Below, in pieces: positions 11,828 to 22,100 of a stretch of 45,404 bases of DNA; the first letter of the stretch is position 1; each line of letters begins with the position of its first letter. Both the position numbers and the translations under genes were made by a program. Under the pieces are notes generated by a model that saw only the letters and a list, made by a program, of their open reading frames with translations, made no database searches and had not been told where the DNA came from. Source of the DNA: Rhodocyclaceae bacterium (GTDB taxonomy: Bacteria; Pseudomonadota; Gammaproteobacteria; Burkholderiales; Rhodocyclaceae); assembly GCA_020445745.1 (NCBI GenBank), contig JAGRGB010000207.1, forward strand, positions 1 through 45,404. Direction: 5' to 3'.

Positions 11828-12452
11828 ACCCGATCTCGTCACCGCGCTGCTCGCCGGCGCCGCGATGCTTGCGTCACCGGCGGTCGAGGCCTACGTCTTC
11901 TGCTGCGACGACGACGGTGGCCGCCAGGTCTGCGCCGACGTTCTGCCGGCCCAGTGCTACGGCCGCGCCTACCGGGTGCTCAACTCGCAGGGGCTGGTGA
12001 TCCGCGAGATCGAGGCGCCCCTGACCCGCGATCAGCGCGAGGCGCGCCGGCAGGAGGAGCGCCAGAAGCGGATCGAGCAGGATCGGATCCGGTCGGTTCG
12101 CCTGAAGGAACGTGCCCTGCTCGAGACCTACCGCAGCGTCGAGGACATCGACGCGATCGAGGCGAGGGCGATCGAGGAGATCGACAAGGATCTCACCAAG
12201 GCGACGCGATTCAAGGAGCGCCTGCTCGACGAGCAGAGCCGGCTGCGCCAGGAGCGGGAGTTCTACAAGGAGGGCGACCTGCCGTCCGAACTCGCCAGGG
12301 CGCTGAACGACAATGAACTCGAGATCATTGCCCAGGAGAGCGTCATCGATTCCAAGACGCGGATGAAGGAGGCGATCCGTGAGCGCTACGCGTCCGACCG
12401 CAAGGCCTACCTGGAAATCCTCGACCGGCGCGAGGCGCTGTTCCGGCGCTGA
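11811..12452 (+). CDS. Exported coiled-coil protein of unknown function
   Basis: The protein has 213 residues. A signal peptide (about 1-27, ending VEA) is followed by a small cysteine-rich segment ([14 protein letters not shown] and [13 protein letters not shown]) and then, from about residue 70 to the end, a highly charged Arg/Glu-rich region that should form a long coiled coil. The ATG overlaps pyrE by 17 nt and uses GGGAG inside the pyrE end. I recall similar proteins next to pyrE in related betaproteobacteria, but not a named function. Periplasmic location is inferred. A 7-bp hairpin follows the stop. Confidence 0.82.
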   Translation: MASRARPDLVTALLAGAAMLASPAVEAYVFCCDDDGGRQVCADVLPAQCYGRAYRVLNSQGLVIREIEAPLTRDQREARRQEERQKRIEQDRIRSVRLKERALLETYRSVEDIDAIEARAIEEIDKDLTKATRFKERLLDEQSRLRQEREFYKEGDLPSELARALNDNELEIIAQESVIDSKTRMKEAIRERYASDRKAYLEILDRREALFRR

Positions 12453-12469
12453 GTAAGGCGGAGACGCCG

Positions 12470-12489
12470 CGCTACGGAGCTGCGTAGCG
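12470..12489 (+). terminator. Hairpin after the pyrE operon
   Basis: CGCTACG (12470-12476) pairs with CGTAGCG (12483-12489) around a 6-nt loop, 17 nt after the stop. There is no T run, so termination here is only possible. Confidence 0.4.
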
Positions 12490-12539
12490 TCGCGATCGGC
12501 CCCGCCAACCGGACCCCTCGATCGTCGCCGCCGAATCCC

Positions 12540-13304
12540 ATGACCGCCGATTCCGACCTCGACCAAGTGGCAAGCCTGTGCGAACGCGCGCAGCGCATCC
12601 TGTTCGTGACCGGCGCCGGGATTTCGGCCGATTCCGGCCTGCCCACGTATCGCGGCATCGGCGGCCTCTACCACGATGCCGATACCGAGGAAGGTTTGCC
12701 GATCGAGGTCGCGCTGTCGGGGCGAATGATGGCCGAGCGGCCAGACATCACGTGGAAATACCTGGCACAGATCGAGGCCAATTGCCGCGGCGCCGGGCCC
12801 AACCGGTCCCATTACGCGATCGCCCGGCTGGAGCGTGAAAAGGCCCGGGCAATGGTGTTCACCCAGAACGTAGATGGGCTGCACCGGGCGGCCGGCTCTA
12901 CCGAGGTGCTCGAGATCCACGGCAACCTGCACCGCCTGCGCTGTATCGACTGCGAATCCTCGCGGCAGGTCGAAGACTACCGTGGGCTGGCGATGCCGCC
13001 CGCCTGTCCGCGATGCGGCGGGCGCCTGCGGCCCGATGTCGTGCTGTTCGGCGAGGAACTGCCGATGGATGGCCTGCGACGCCTCGAGGATGCCCTCGCC
13101 AGCGGTTTCGACCTGGTGTTCACGATCGGCACCACCAGTGTCTTTCCCTACGTCGCGGGGCCCGTCTGGTGGGCCGCGCGGATGGGTTGGCCGACGGTCG
13201 AGATCAATCCCGGCGACAGCCAGGTGAGCGGCATCGTCGACGTGCGTCTGCGGATCTGCGCCGCCGACGCGTTCGCCGAACTCGGCGCGCGCCTGGGCTG
13301 GTAG
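12540..13304 (+). CDS. Sirtuin (SIR2-family NAD-dependent protein deacylase)
   Basis: Sirtuins remove acyl groups from lysines using NAD. The 254 residues contain the NAD site GAGIS (25-29) with SGLPTYRG, QNVDGLH (109-115), catalytic H127 in EIHGNL, a zinc ribbon with C135/C138 and C156/C159, and the late GTTSVFPYVAGP strand. The region after PTYRG lacks the Tyr-xx-Arg pair used by SIRT5/E. coli CobB-type desuccinylases (it reads KYLAQIE), which argues for deacetylase rather than succinyl/malonyl activity; this alignment was done by eye. The SNF2 gene starts 26 nt later and is likely co-transcribed. Confidence 0.93.
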   Translation: MTADSDLDQVASLCERAQRILFVTGAGISADSGLPTYRGIGGLYHDADTEEGLPIEVALSGRMMAERPDITWKYLAQIEANCRGAGPNRSHYAIARLEREKARAMVFTQNVDGLHRAAGSTEVLEIHGNLHRLRCIDCESSRQVEDYRGLAMPPACPRCGGRLRPDVVLFGEELPMDGLRRLEDALASGFDLVFTIGTTSVFPYVAGPVWWAARMGWPTVEINPGDSQVSGIVDVRLRICAADAFAELGARLGW

Positions 13305-13330
13305 GCGGTACACGGCACGGCGGGGGCCGC

Positions 13331-16300
13331 GTGCGCTTCGACAGCCTGATCCGACAGCTCGACGACGAGCGCCTCGGCGAGTTCTTTTCTGCCGCGGCAC
13401 TGCAGCAGGCCAGGGCCTTCGTCGACCGGGTCGCATCCCTCGAAGCCAGCGGCAGCATGCTGAGTGCGCAGGTCGCCGGCGGTGGCGGCGAGCGCTTCCA
13501 GGTGCGGGTGCGGGTAGAGACCAGGGAGTTCCTGGGCCAGCGCAGTCTCGAACTGGCCACCCGCTGCAACTGCCCGGTGGTCAACCGTTGCAAGCACGCG
13601 GCCGCGGTACTGATGGCCGCGCGCCTGCCGGATGCGATCAGTTCGCGGCCGCGCCGGGAAATCGTCGACTGGGCGGGGGGACTGGCCGCCCGGCTTGCCG
13701 AAGAGCCCGACCTGCGCCGGCGTCCGGCACGTGGCGAGGCGTTGTTCTATGTGGTGCGGCGCGCCGCCCCCGCTGCCGATCTGGAAATCGTGCTGGTGAA
13801 GGCGCGCTGCGACGGCGGCCCGCCGTCCGGTGGCCGCGCGTGGCGCAGTCTGGAGGCGGCGCTGCTGAAACCGCCCGCCTTCCTCGGCGACGACGACCTC
13901 GACGTGCTGCGCCGTTTCCGCAGCCTCGCCAGGCATCGGCAACAACCCGGCACCGCGCGCCTGGTCGGCGTCGACGGTGCCGCGCTGGCCGGCGCTGCGC
14001 TTGCTACCGGCCGCATGTGCGCAGTCGATGGCGGTGGCAGTCCTCGATGCTTGGTGGCGGGCGAGGACCGCAGCGGCAACCTGTCCTGGCATTCCCGCGA
14101 GGCGGGGATGGTGGCGGTGGTCGATTGCGAGCCCCGCTGCGAATTGATCGCCCGCACCCGGCCGATGATGTATTTCGACGCCGCGGCCGGCGTCGCAGGC
14201 CGGCTGGCGCTGCCGTCGCCGGCGCTGCTTGCGGAAGTGCTGCAACTGCCGCCGCTGGCCCGTTCCGAACTGCCTCTGGTGGCGGAGGCGATGGCGGCGG
14301 CGGGCGGCAAACTGCCGCTGCCGGTCGCCGACGATGGCGAGCCGGTGCCGGTGGCGGCCGGCTGTCGGCCGCTGCTGGCGATCTCCACGTTGAACTGCCG
14401 GCGTTGGCGTGCCCATCGCGACTATCCCCGTCGTGGCGCCGCGGGCAGCGTCGGCGGCACGCTGCCCTACGACTACGCGCTGCCGGTCTTCCAGTACGGC
14501 GGCGCCACCTTCGCACCCGGCAGCCGCGGCGATGTCGCCATCGCCGCCGACGGGCGGCGCATCCGGGTGCGACGCGAGGAGGCGGTCGAGGCGGCGGCGA
14601 TGGCCGCCTTGCACGCGGCCGGGTTCGCGCCGATTCGCAGCGGCTGGCTGGAGACGGCCGGCGAGTTGCCGGCCGGTGTGTATGGTCTGGCCGACGAGCA
14701 GGCGTGGCAGCGCCTGCTCTCCGAAGGCGCGCCTTCCCTCGCGGCTGCCGGCTGGGAGATCGCATGCCCGCGTGACTTCCGCCACCGCCTGGTGAGTCCC
14801 GCCGGCTGGCACGCCAAGCTCGTGACGGACGGCGGGCAGGGCATCGAGCTCGAACTGGGCGTCGAGGTCGACGCCCGGCGGGTGCCCCTCGCACCGCTGT
14901 TGCACATTGCCTTCCGCGATGATCGGCGCTGGCTCGATCCATCGCGGGTGGCTGCCATCGACGACGACGAAGCCATCGTCGTGGCGCTCGACGACGGCAG
15001 CCGGGTGGCCCTGCCGGCGCGCCGCCTGAAGCCGCTGGCGCTGACCGTGATCGACCTGTTCGACCGGCCGGCGGACCGCGTGCACCTCGCCGGAGCCGAC
15101 GCCCTGCGCCTCGACCAGGCCCTCGCCGGCGACTGGCAGGTGGTGGGGCGCGAGTCCCTCGACGGCTGGCGGGCGAAGCTGCGCGATGCCGGACGACCGG
15201 TCGCGATGGCGCCACCGGCCGATCTGCGGGTGGCCTTGCGCGATTACCAGCGACGGGGCCTGGGCTGGCTGCAGTGGCTGGCGCGGCAGGGCCTTGGAGG
15301 CATCCTGGCCGACGACATGGGTTTGGGCAAGACGGTGCAGGTGCTCGCCCACCTGCTCGCCGAGAAGCATGCCGGGCGGCTTCGGCGCCCGGCGCTGGTG
15401 GTGGTGCCGACTTCGCTGGCATTCAACTGGCGGCAGGAGGCCGCCCGCTTCGCGCCCGCCCTGCGCGTGCTCGAATTGCGGGGCGGCTCGCGGCTGGCGG
15501 CCTTCGCCCGCATCCCGGACCATGATCTCTGCCTGACCACCTATCCGCTGCTGTGGCGCGATCGCGAGCGCCTCGCCGGCCACGCCTATCACTGCCTGAT
15601 CCTCGACGAAGCGCACCTGGTCAAGAACGCGGCCAGCCAGGCGGCCCGGGTGCTGCGGTCGCTCGAAGCGGGCCAGCGCCTGTGCCTGACCGGCACGCCG
15701 CTGGAGAACCACCTCGGCGAGCTGTGGGCCCAGTTCGATTTCCTGATCCCCGGCCTGCTCGGCGACGCCACGGATTTCCTCGCGCGCTGGCGCGGCCCGA
15801 TCGAGAAACGCGGCGATCGCACCCGCGCCGAACTGTTGGCGCGGCGCATCGCGCCGTTCGTGCTGCGGCGGCGCAAGCAGGAGGTGGCCGACGAACTGCC
15901 GGCGAAATCGCTGGTGGTGCGCAGCGTCGAACTCGAAGGTCGTCAGCGCGACCTCTACGAGACCGTGCGGGCGACGATGGATGCCCGGGTGCGCGACCAG
16001 GTCGCCGCCCGCGGCTTCGCCCGCAGCCGCATCGTCATCCTCGACGCCCTGTTGAAGCTGCGCCAGGTGTGCTGCGACCCACGACTGCTGGCCAGCGAGG
16101 CGGCAGCCGGGGTGCGGGAGGGGGCCAAGCTGGCCCTGCTGATGACGATGTTGCCCGAACTGGTGGACGAGGGCCGCAACGTGCTGGTGTTCTCGCAATT
16201 CACGGCGATGCTCGATCTGATCGAAGCCGAGCTGTCGCAGCGGCGCATTCCCTGGGTGCGCCTGTGTGGGGCCACGGCGGATCGCGAGACGCCGGTGCGC

Positions 16301-16657
16301 CGCTTCCAGCAGGGGGAGGTTCCGGTTTTCCTGATCAGTCTCAAGGCGGGGGGCGTCGGTCTCAATCTGACGGCAGCCGACACCGTCATCCACTACGACC
16401 CGTGGTGGAATCCGGCCGTCGAGGCGCAGGCCACCGACCGCGCCCACAGGCTCGGACAGGACAAGGCGGTGTTCGTCTACAAGCTGATCGTCGCCGGCTC
16501 GATCGAGGAAAGGATTCTCGCCATGCAGCAGCGGAAGAGCGCGCTGGCTGCGGCGATCCTCGATGATCGCGGGCGGGCCGGCGGCGGATTCGGCGACCAG
16601 GATCTCGCCGCGCTGTTCGCGCCGCTGCCGGAGCTGCCGCGCCGGGCCCGGCGCTGA
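13331..16657 (+). CDS. SWIM zinc-finger SNF2-family DNA translocase/helicase-like ATPase
   Basis: The protein has 1108 residues from the GTG at 13331 (MRFDSLIRQLDDER). A SWIM zinc finger lies at 79-90 (CNC, then C88 and H90). A long middle region (about 100-610) has no motif I recognise. The SNF2 motor follows, with motif I DDMGLGKT (K667), motif II DEAH (759-762), TGTPLENHLGELW, and C-terminal motifs LVFSQFTAMLDLIE, LKAGGVGLNLTAADTVIHYDPWWNP and QATDRAHRLGQ. Bacterial SWIM-SNF2 proteins are relatives of RapA/HepA and are thought to remodel nucleic-acid complexes; targets are unknown. It ends only 9 bp from the converging small gene. Confidence 0.93.
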   Translation: MRFDSLIRQLDDERLGEFFSAAALQQARAFVDRVASLEASGSMLSAQVAGGGGERFQVRVRVETREFLGQRSLELATRCNCPVVNRCKHAAAVLMAARLPDAISSRPRREIVDWAGGLAARLAEEPDLRRRPARGEALFYVVRRAAPAADLEIVLVKARCDGGPPSGGRAWRSLEAALLKPPAFLGDDDLDVLRRFRSLARHRQQPGTARLVGVDGAALAGAALATGRMCAVDGGGSPRCLVAGEDRSGNLSWHSREAGMVAVVDCEPRCELIARTRPMMYFDAAAGVAGRLALPSPALLAEVLQLPPLARSELPLVAEAMAAAGGKLPLPVADDGEPVPVAAGCRPLLAISTLNCRRWRAHRDYPRRGAAGSVGGTLPYDYALPVFQYGGATFAPGSRGDVAIAADGRRIRVRREEAVEAAAMAALHAAGFAPIRSGWLETAGELPAGVYGLADEQAWQRLLSEGAPSLAAAGWEIACPRDFRHRLVSPAGWHAKLVTDGGQGIELELGVEVDARRVPLAPLLHIAFRDDRRWLDPSRVAAIDDDEAIVVALDDGSRVALPARRLKPLALTVIDLFDRPADRVHLAGADALRLDQALAGDWQVVGRESLDGWRAKLRDAGRPVAMAPPADLRVALRDYQRRGLGWLQWLARQGLGGILADDMGLGKTVQVLAHLLAEKHAGRLRRPALVVVPTSLAFNWRQEAARFAPALRVLELRGGSRLAAFARIPDHDLCLTTYPLLWRDRERLAGHAYHCLILDEAHLVKNAASQAARVLRSLEAGQRLCLTGTPLENHLGELWAQFDFLIPGLLGDATDFLARWRGPIEKRGDRTRAELLARRIAPFVLRRRKQEVADELPAKSLVVRSVELEGRQRDLYETVRATMDARVRDQVAARGFARSRIVILDALLKLRQVCCDPRLLASEAAAGVREGAKLALLMTMLPELVDEGRNVLVFSQFTAMLDLIEAELSQRRIPWVRLCGATADRETPVRRFQQGEVPVFLISLKAGGVGLNLTAADTVIHYDPWWNPAVEAQATDRAHRLGQDKAVFVYKLIVAGSIEERILAMQQRKSALAAAILDDRGRAGGGFGDQDLAALFAPLPELPRRARR

Positions 16658-16666
16658 CCTCGCCGC

Positions 16667-17110
16667 TCAGGATGCCGCGGCCGGCAGCAGGCGCGGCGGC
16701 CTCGATCGGCGGAATTCGATCAGCCGGTCCCCGACCCGTAGCCGCAGCCGGCCGTCGCCCAGCCGTTCGACCTCCAGCACCCGCAGCGCGGGCCCGATGC
16801 CGTCGAGGCCACGGTCGCCCAGCGGCTCGCGTTCGAGCAGTTCGATGCGGCTGCCGTCGAATGCATAGGTACCGCGCTCGACCACGCCGTCGGCGGCCGG
16901 TGCATGGCAGCGATTGAGGAACAGATAGCGCCGGACGCCGAAATAGATCGCATCCGGACAGCGCGCCTCGCCGACCGCCGTCCAGCGGCTGTGGGCCAGG
17001 GGATTTTCCGCGCCTGTGGCCGGTAGCCACCCGGCGAGGGTGAACACCAGCATCGCCGCGACGCAGCAGCGCCGGCGACCAGGTGCGCGGGGTATCGGAC
17101 GGATCGACAT
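16667..17110 (-). CDS. Small exported protein of unknown function
   Basis: From ATG 17110 the product has 147 residues: a basic n-region (MSIRPIPRAPGRRR), a hydrophobic core (VAAMLVFTLAGWL) and cleavage near TGAE. The mature part has two cysteines (EARCPDAIYFG and LFLNRCHAP) and a strand-rich C-terminus (LRVLEVERLGDGRLRLRVG), suggesting a small beta-barrel such as seen in META/HslJ-like folds, though I cannot confirm a family. The open frame extends to 17236 with an alternative start that would bury the signal peptide. It converges with the SNF2 gene and diverges from the cytochrome gene. Confidence 0.65.
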   Translation of the reverse strand: MSIRPIPRAPGRRRCCVAAMLVFTLAGWLPATGAENPLAHSRWTAVGEARCPDAIYFGVRRYLFLNRCHAPAADGVVERGTYAFDGSRIELLEREPLGDRGLDGIGPALRVLEVERLGDGRLRLRVGDRLIEFRRSRPPRLLPAAAS

Positions 17111-17376
17111 CGGCGGCAGTCCGGGCGGTCGTGGGCCGTCCGCAGGGGTGGCAAGGCTGTCCCGGATGCGGATCGAAAAGCTCACGGTCGGGGCGTCATG
17201 GTGGGCGCTGCGACGGCCGCCGTCAATCCGCGCCACGGGCTACCGGAAGCGCCGGCCGAGGGTGACCCAGGTTACATCCCGCGGCCGGCTCCGGCTGTTA
17301 GCTTGCGGTCGTCGTCCGGGGGGCTCCGCGGCGGCTCGGCAAGACTTCTCAACTTGGACATCGGCAGGAGACCGAA

Positions 17377-19119
17377 ATGATCAGAAAGGGAGCACGTCAT
17401 GCAGCGAGGCTGGTCGGACTCGTCGCGGTCGCCGGATTGGCGGCGTGCGGCGGTGGCAACGGTTCGTCCGACATCATCGAGGCCGAAGTGAGCGCCGCCG
17501 ACGGCGGCAGCTTCACCGACTCGTCCGGCACCGTCACCGTGGTGGTGCCGCAGGGTGCGCTCGCCGCCGACGCGGTGCTGCGGGTCGGAAACGCCATCGT
17601 CGCGACCGGCGCCGACGATCCGGAGTTCGCGAGCGCGGCCTTCGAAGTGTCGTTGAAGCGCGCGAACGGCGACGACGTCGCGCTGGATCGACCGATCAAG
17701 GTGGTGCTGCGGGCAGACCAGACGCCCGAGCATCCGACGCTGGGTGAGCTGTCTCGCTTCGATGCCGGCCAATGGCAGCGCGTCGATGCCAGCTTCTATC
17801 GCGCTTCGAGCCAGAGCGTGGTGGGCCTGAGCCGCCGCAACCGGGCGACCTACCGGGTGACCCTGCGCACCTTGCAGGCCACCCAGGGGGACGCGGTGGC
17901 ACGCGGCCGGACGGTGCTGATGGAAGAGACCTTCGGCAACGAAGCCTTCTTCGGCGACGTCATCGGGCTGCACACGCTGCTCGACAACGTGTCGCCCGCC
18001 GACGCGGTGGCGCTCGGCGTGCAGGTGGACATCAACCGTCTGCCCCAGTCGGTGATCGACCTGATGACCGGCAGCGACCTCGCCGCCAAGGACGCCGCGC
18101 TCGGCGACCCCGCCACCACCCGCGTGCTGCTGCAGAACGACGCGGTGATCGGCGTTCGTGCGCAGTTCGACGGCTTCGGCAACATGGTCGGCGCGGGGCT
18201 GACCTGTGCGCTGTGCCACGTCACGGTCACGCCCACCGAATTTCAGCTGTCCACCGGCGCGACGATGCTGCCGATCGGCGAACCGCGCTTCGACGGCGTG
18301 CCGAACAGCAGCATCGACGCCGGCACGATCCTCTCCCTGACCCCCTTCGTCCAGAACCTGGGCGACGGTGGCGCGACCGCTGCGGTGCTCCAGAGCTGGG
18401 GGCCCGGCAACTTCGACATCCGCGCCCTGCCGGACAACGCGCTCGACGACGGCGTCGTCAATCCGACCAACAATCCGCCGATCTGGAACTTCGTGGACCT
18501 CGCGGAACAGGGCTACCTGTTCGGCTGGGATGGCCTGTTCGAGGACGACGGCTCCAACAACGACGCACTCGCCAGTCAGGCCGAGGCGGTCTACGACCTG
18601 GTGATGCATGGCAACGGCGCGTTCGGCACGGCCGCCGCGACCCTGCCGGCCGAACTGTCGGTGACGCCGCCGCAATCCCTGCTCGACGCGCTCGCCCAGG
18701 CGGAGATCGATCAACCCGGCAACGACATCACTGCCGGCAAGCTGCTCGACCTGCAGGCCTGGATGCGCGCCATCACCAGCCCCGCGCCCGGTCCGTTCGA
18801 CGAGGCGCTGGCCGAGCGGGGATTCGAACTCTTCCACGGCGACGCGGGCTGCGCGGCATGTCATCAGAGCGCGGACCTCACCGGTCCCGGCCTGTTCACC
18901 GCGATCACCGCGCCCCAGGGCGGACTGGCCGGTGGCATCAAGGTGCCCTCGCTGCGCGGCATCTCGCACACCGCACCGTATCTCTCCGACGGCAGCGTGC
19001 CGACCCTGGATGCCGCGGTCGCTGGTGTGCTGACCGTGCTCGAAGGGCTCGATCCGGCGCGGCCGGCGTTCTCGGATGATGATCGGGCCGCTCTGGTCGA
19101 ATACCTCAAGAGTCTTTGA
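17377..19119 (+). CDS. Di-haem c-type cytochrome lipoprotein, cytochrome c peroxidase/MauG-like C-terminus
   Basis: The protein has 580 residues. A lipoprotein signal (lipobox LAAC, C24) predicts membrane anchoring after export. Residues about 35-150 look like a beta-sandwich of the ZU5 kind (TVTVVVPQGAL). Two haem-binding motifs follow, CALCH at 277-281 and CAACH at 492-496. The C-terminal part reads VPSLRGISHTAPYLSDGS, which is characteristic of bacterial cytochrome c peroxidases and MauG relatives. A GGAG ribosome site lies 7-10 nt before the ATG. It is a single gene ending at a GC hairpin. Electron transfer or peroxidase activity at the envelope is inferred; the substrate is unknown. Confidence 0.85.
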   Translation: MIRKGARHAARLVGLVAVAGLAACGGGNGSSDIIEAEVSAADGGSFTDSSGTVTVVVPQGALAADAVLRVGNAIVATGADDPEFASAAFEVSLKRANGDDVALDRPIKVVLRADQTPEHPTLGELSRFDAGQWQRVDASFYRASSQSVVGLSRRNRATYRVTLRTLQATQGDAVARGRTVLMEETFGNEAFFGDVIGLHTLLDNVSPADAVALGVQVDINRLPQSVIDLMTGSDLAAKDAALGDPATTRVLLQNDAVIGVRAQFDGFGNMVGAGLTCALCHVTVTPTEFQLSTGATMLPIGEPRFDGVPNSSIDAGTILSLTPFVQNLGDGGATAAVLQSWGPGNFDIRALPDNALDDGVVNPTNNPPIWNFVDLAEQGYLFGWDGLFEDDGSNNDALASQAEAVYDLVMHGNGAFGTAAATLPAELSVTPPQSLLDALAQAEIDQPGNDITAGKLLDLQAWMRAITSPAPGPFDEALAERGFELFHGDAGCAACHQSADLTGPGLFTAITAPQGGLAGGIKVPSLRGISHTAPYLSDGSVPTLDAAVAGVLTVLEGLDPARPAFSDDDRAALVEYLKSL

Positions 19120-19160
19120 GCGCTCCCGCGGCGACGCGACGGACCCCGGCTCGAACAGCG

Positions 19161-19187
19161 CGCCCGCTCCCGGCCGGGGGGCGGGCG
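19161..19187. terminator. GC-rich hairpin between converging cytochrome and RND genes
   Basis: Bases 19161-19171 pair with 19177-19187 over 11 bp, with one G-U wobble, around a 5-nt loop. It sits between the stop of the cytochrome gene (19119) and the stop of the leftward RND gene (19200). It lacks a T run. Confidence 0.45.
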
Positions 19188-19199
19188 GTGCCATGGCGC

Positions 19200-22100
19200 T
19201 CAGGCGCTGTCGCCGTCGTTCGCGGCAAGCGCGGCGCTGGCGGCGGGCCGCAGCCGGTACATCACCGCGTACAGCGCCGGCACGAATCCGAGCGTCAACA
19301 CGGTGCCGATCGCGAGTCCGAAGGCCATCGCGCAGGCCATCGCGTAGAACAGGGGATCCCGCGATAGGATCAGCGGCAGCAGGCCCAGGATCGTCGTCAG
19401 CGAGGTGATCATGATCGGCCGCAGGCGTGCCAGGCAGGCGTCGACGATGGCGCGATGCGGCGCCTTGCCGGCCGCCTCCTCCTCGCCGATCCGCTCGATC
19501 AGCACGATCCCGTTGTTGATGATGATGCCGGCGAGGCTGAACAGCCCCAGCATCACCATGAAGCCGAACAGCGCCTGCAGCGCCAGCAGCCCGGCCACCG
19601 CGCCGATCAGCACCAGCGGAATCGTCGACAGGATGATCAGCGGGCGACGGAACGAGTTGAACTGCCAGACCAGCAGCACCGCGATCAGCGCGACGCACAT
19701 CGGCAGGGCCGCGAACAGCTTCCGGTTGGCTTCCGCCTGGCTCTCGATTTCGCCGCCGATCTCCAGGCGGTGGCCGTGCGGCAAATCGAGCGTGTCGATC
19801 GCCTGCTGCACCAGCGGCAGCAGCTCCGCCGCGCTCAACGAGACGTGCTTGGCCGCGACCGTCAGGGTGCGCGCCTGGTCGCGGCGCCGGATCCGGGCAT
19901 CCGTCCATTCGCCGCTGATCACCGCCAGCTGCGGCAGCGGAATCCAGCTCCCATGCTCGCGCGAATACACCGACAGCGCCTGCAGATCACTGAGCGCGCC
20001 GCGGGCCTTCTGTTCGCTGCGCATGATCACCGGGATGACGTTCTCGCCCTCCCGATAGTCGGTGACGGTGGCTCCGGACAGGTACATGTTGAGGGCGTTC
20101 GCGATGTCGTGGGAGCTGACGCCGGCCGCCCGCGCGCGGCTCTGGTCCACGTCGACGCGGATCTTCGCGACCCGGTTCTCCCAGTCCTGCGACACGCTGG
20201 TGACGCCGGCGACGCGGCGCAGGGCGGCCAGCAAGGTCTCGGCACGGTCGCGCAGCAGCTCGCCGTCGGGTCCGATCAGGCGCAGTTCCAGCAGCCCCGA
20301 TTCGGCAGCGCCCATCCACATCTTCTTGACGCTGACGCGGGCCTCCGGCAGGCGCTCGAGCACGTAGGCGCGGGTCCTGGCGACCGCGGCATCGACCTGT
20401 TCGGGTGCCTGCGTGTTGACCACCAGGAAGGCCCGGTGGGGGTCGGGATCCATCGCCGCCAGCGACAGGAAGAAGCGGGGGCCGCCGCTGGCCACATAGG
20501 CGACGCTGCCGGCGACCTCGGGATTGGTGTCGCGATCGGCCAGCCAGCCACTCAGGCGTCGCACCACCTCGTCGGTCTTGTGGATCGAGCTGCCGGCCGG
20601 CAGGTCCACGTAGATCAGGTACTGGTTGCGGTCGCCGAGCGGGAAGAATTCCTTACCGACCAGCCCGAACCCGCCGATCGCGATGGCCAGCAGGCCCACC
20701 ATCGCCGCGAGGAACAGCCAGCGCAGGCGCAGGATGCCCTCCAGAATTCGCCGGTAGGCGCGATAGGGGGCCGTCTCGAAGCGCCCGGAGCCCGCCCCGC
20801 TTGCCGCGGCGACCTTCATGAACCACACGCAAAATGCCGGCGTCATGAAAAGCGACAGGAACCACGAGGCCAGCAGCACGATCGTGACGACCTGGGCCAG
20901 CGAGCGGGTGAACTCGCCGGTGCCGCCTTCGGCCAGTGCCATCGGCACGAAGAACAGTACCGTGGTGAGCGAGGAGGTCAGCAATGGAACGGCCAGGCTG
21001 CGGCCCGCTTCGACCGCCGCCGCCAGCCTTTCGGCGCCGCCCTCGAGCCGCACCCGGATGTCTTCGGCGATGACGATGCCGTTGTCGACCAGCATGCCCA
21101 GCGCAATGATCAGCGCGGCGATCGACACGCGCTGCAACTCGACATCGAACGCGCGCATCACGACGATTGCCAGCAGCATCGTCACCGGCACGAAGGCGCC
21201 GACGATCAGGCCGGTGCGGACACCGAGGAACAGCATCACCACGGCGAGCACGATGGCCAGGGTCTGCAGCAGGTTGTTGGTGGCGCCGGCGATCGTCGCC
21301 TCGATCAGCGCCGGCTGGTAGGTCGCGAACTCCAGCACGTAGCCCAGCGGCAGCGCCTGCTGCAGCTCGCCCACGCGCGCGCTGAGCTGTTCGCCGAAGG
21401 CCACCGCATTGGTGCCGTCGAGCGCCGACACGCCCAGCACCAGTGCCGGACGACCGTTGAAATAGACCTTGCTCTGGGGCGGGTCGGCAAAGTCCCGGCG
21501 CAGCGTCATGATGTCGCCGAGACGCAGCACCTGGCCGGCGCCGGGAATTGCCACGAGGGTGTCGCGGATCTGCTCGACGGATTCGAAGTTGCCGCTCGGC
21601 TCCAGCACGAACACCTGTCCCCCGGCATCCACCGAACCGCCGGGCAGGATGATGTTCTGGGCGTTCAGCGTGCTGACCACCGCGTCCGGGTCGATGCCGA
21701 GCTGGGCCAGACGTTCGCGCGAGAATTCCATATACACGCGCTCTTCCTGGACGCCGTAGAGTTCGATCTTCATGACGCCGGGCAGCGCATACAGCGCCTC
21801 GCGAACGTCGCTCGCGCGATCGAACATTTCGGCCATGTCGAAGCCGTCCGCCCACAGCGCGATGGTCGCCACCGCGGTCAGTCCGACCTGGTCATTGACC
21901 ACCGGGCCGATCGTGCCGCCCGGCAGGCTGGCGGCGACGTCGCTCATCTTGTCGCGCAGGTCCTGCCATACCGGAGCGAGTTCGACGACGTCGTCGCGCA
22001 GGGTCACGCTGATCAGCGATGCCCCGGTCTTGGAGTCGGAGACGATGTGCTTGACCTGCGGGATCTCGCGGATCTTCTCTTCGAGCTTGCGGGTGATCAA

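Noticed and set aside
13148-16447. A very long open frame (about 1100 codons) on the minus strand opposite the SNF2 gene
   Set aside because: The translation is dominated by Gln, His, Arg, Gly and Ala with no motif, and it lies exactly antisense to a gene with clear catalytic motifs. High GC at third positions removes stops from this frame.
12540-16657. Reading the sirtuin and SNF2 pair as a known anti-phage system
   Set aside because: No nuclease, Argonaute, NLR-like or other defence partner lies nearby, the sirtuin looks like an ordinary deacylase with a zinc ribbon, and the SNF2 protein resembles housekeeping SWIM-SNF2 ATPases.
17262-17275. Imperfect dyad GTGACC-CA-GGTTAC upstream of the cytochrome gene
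   Set aside because: One mismatch in 6-bp arms is close to what chance gives in a gap of this length, and no promoter element can be aligned with it.
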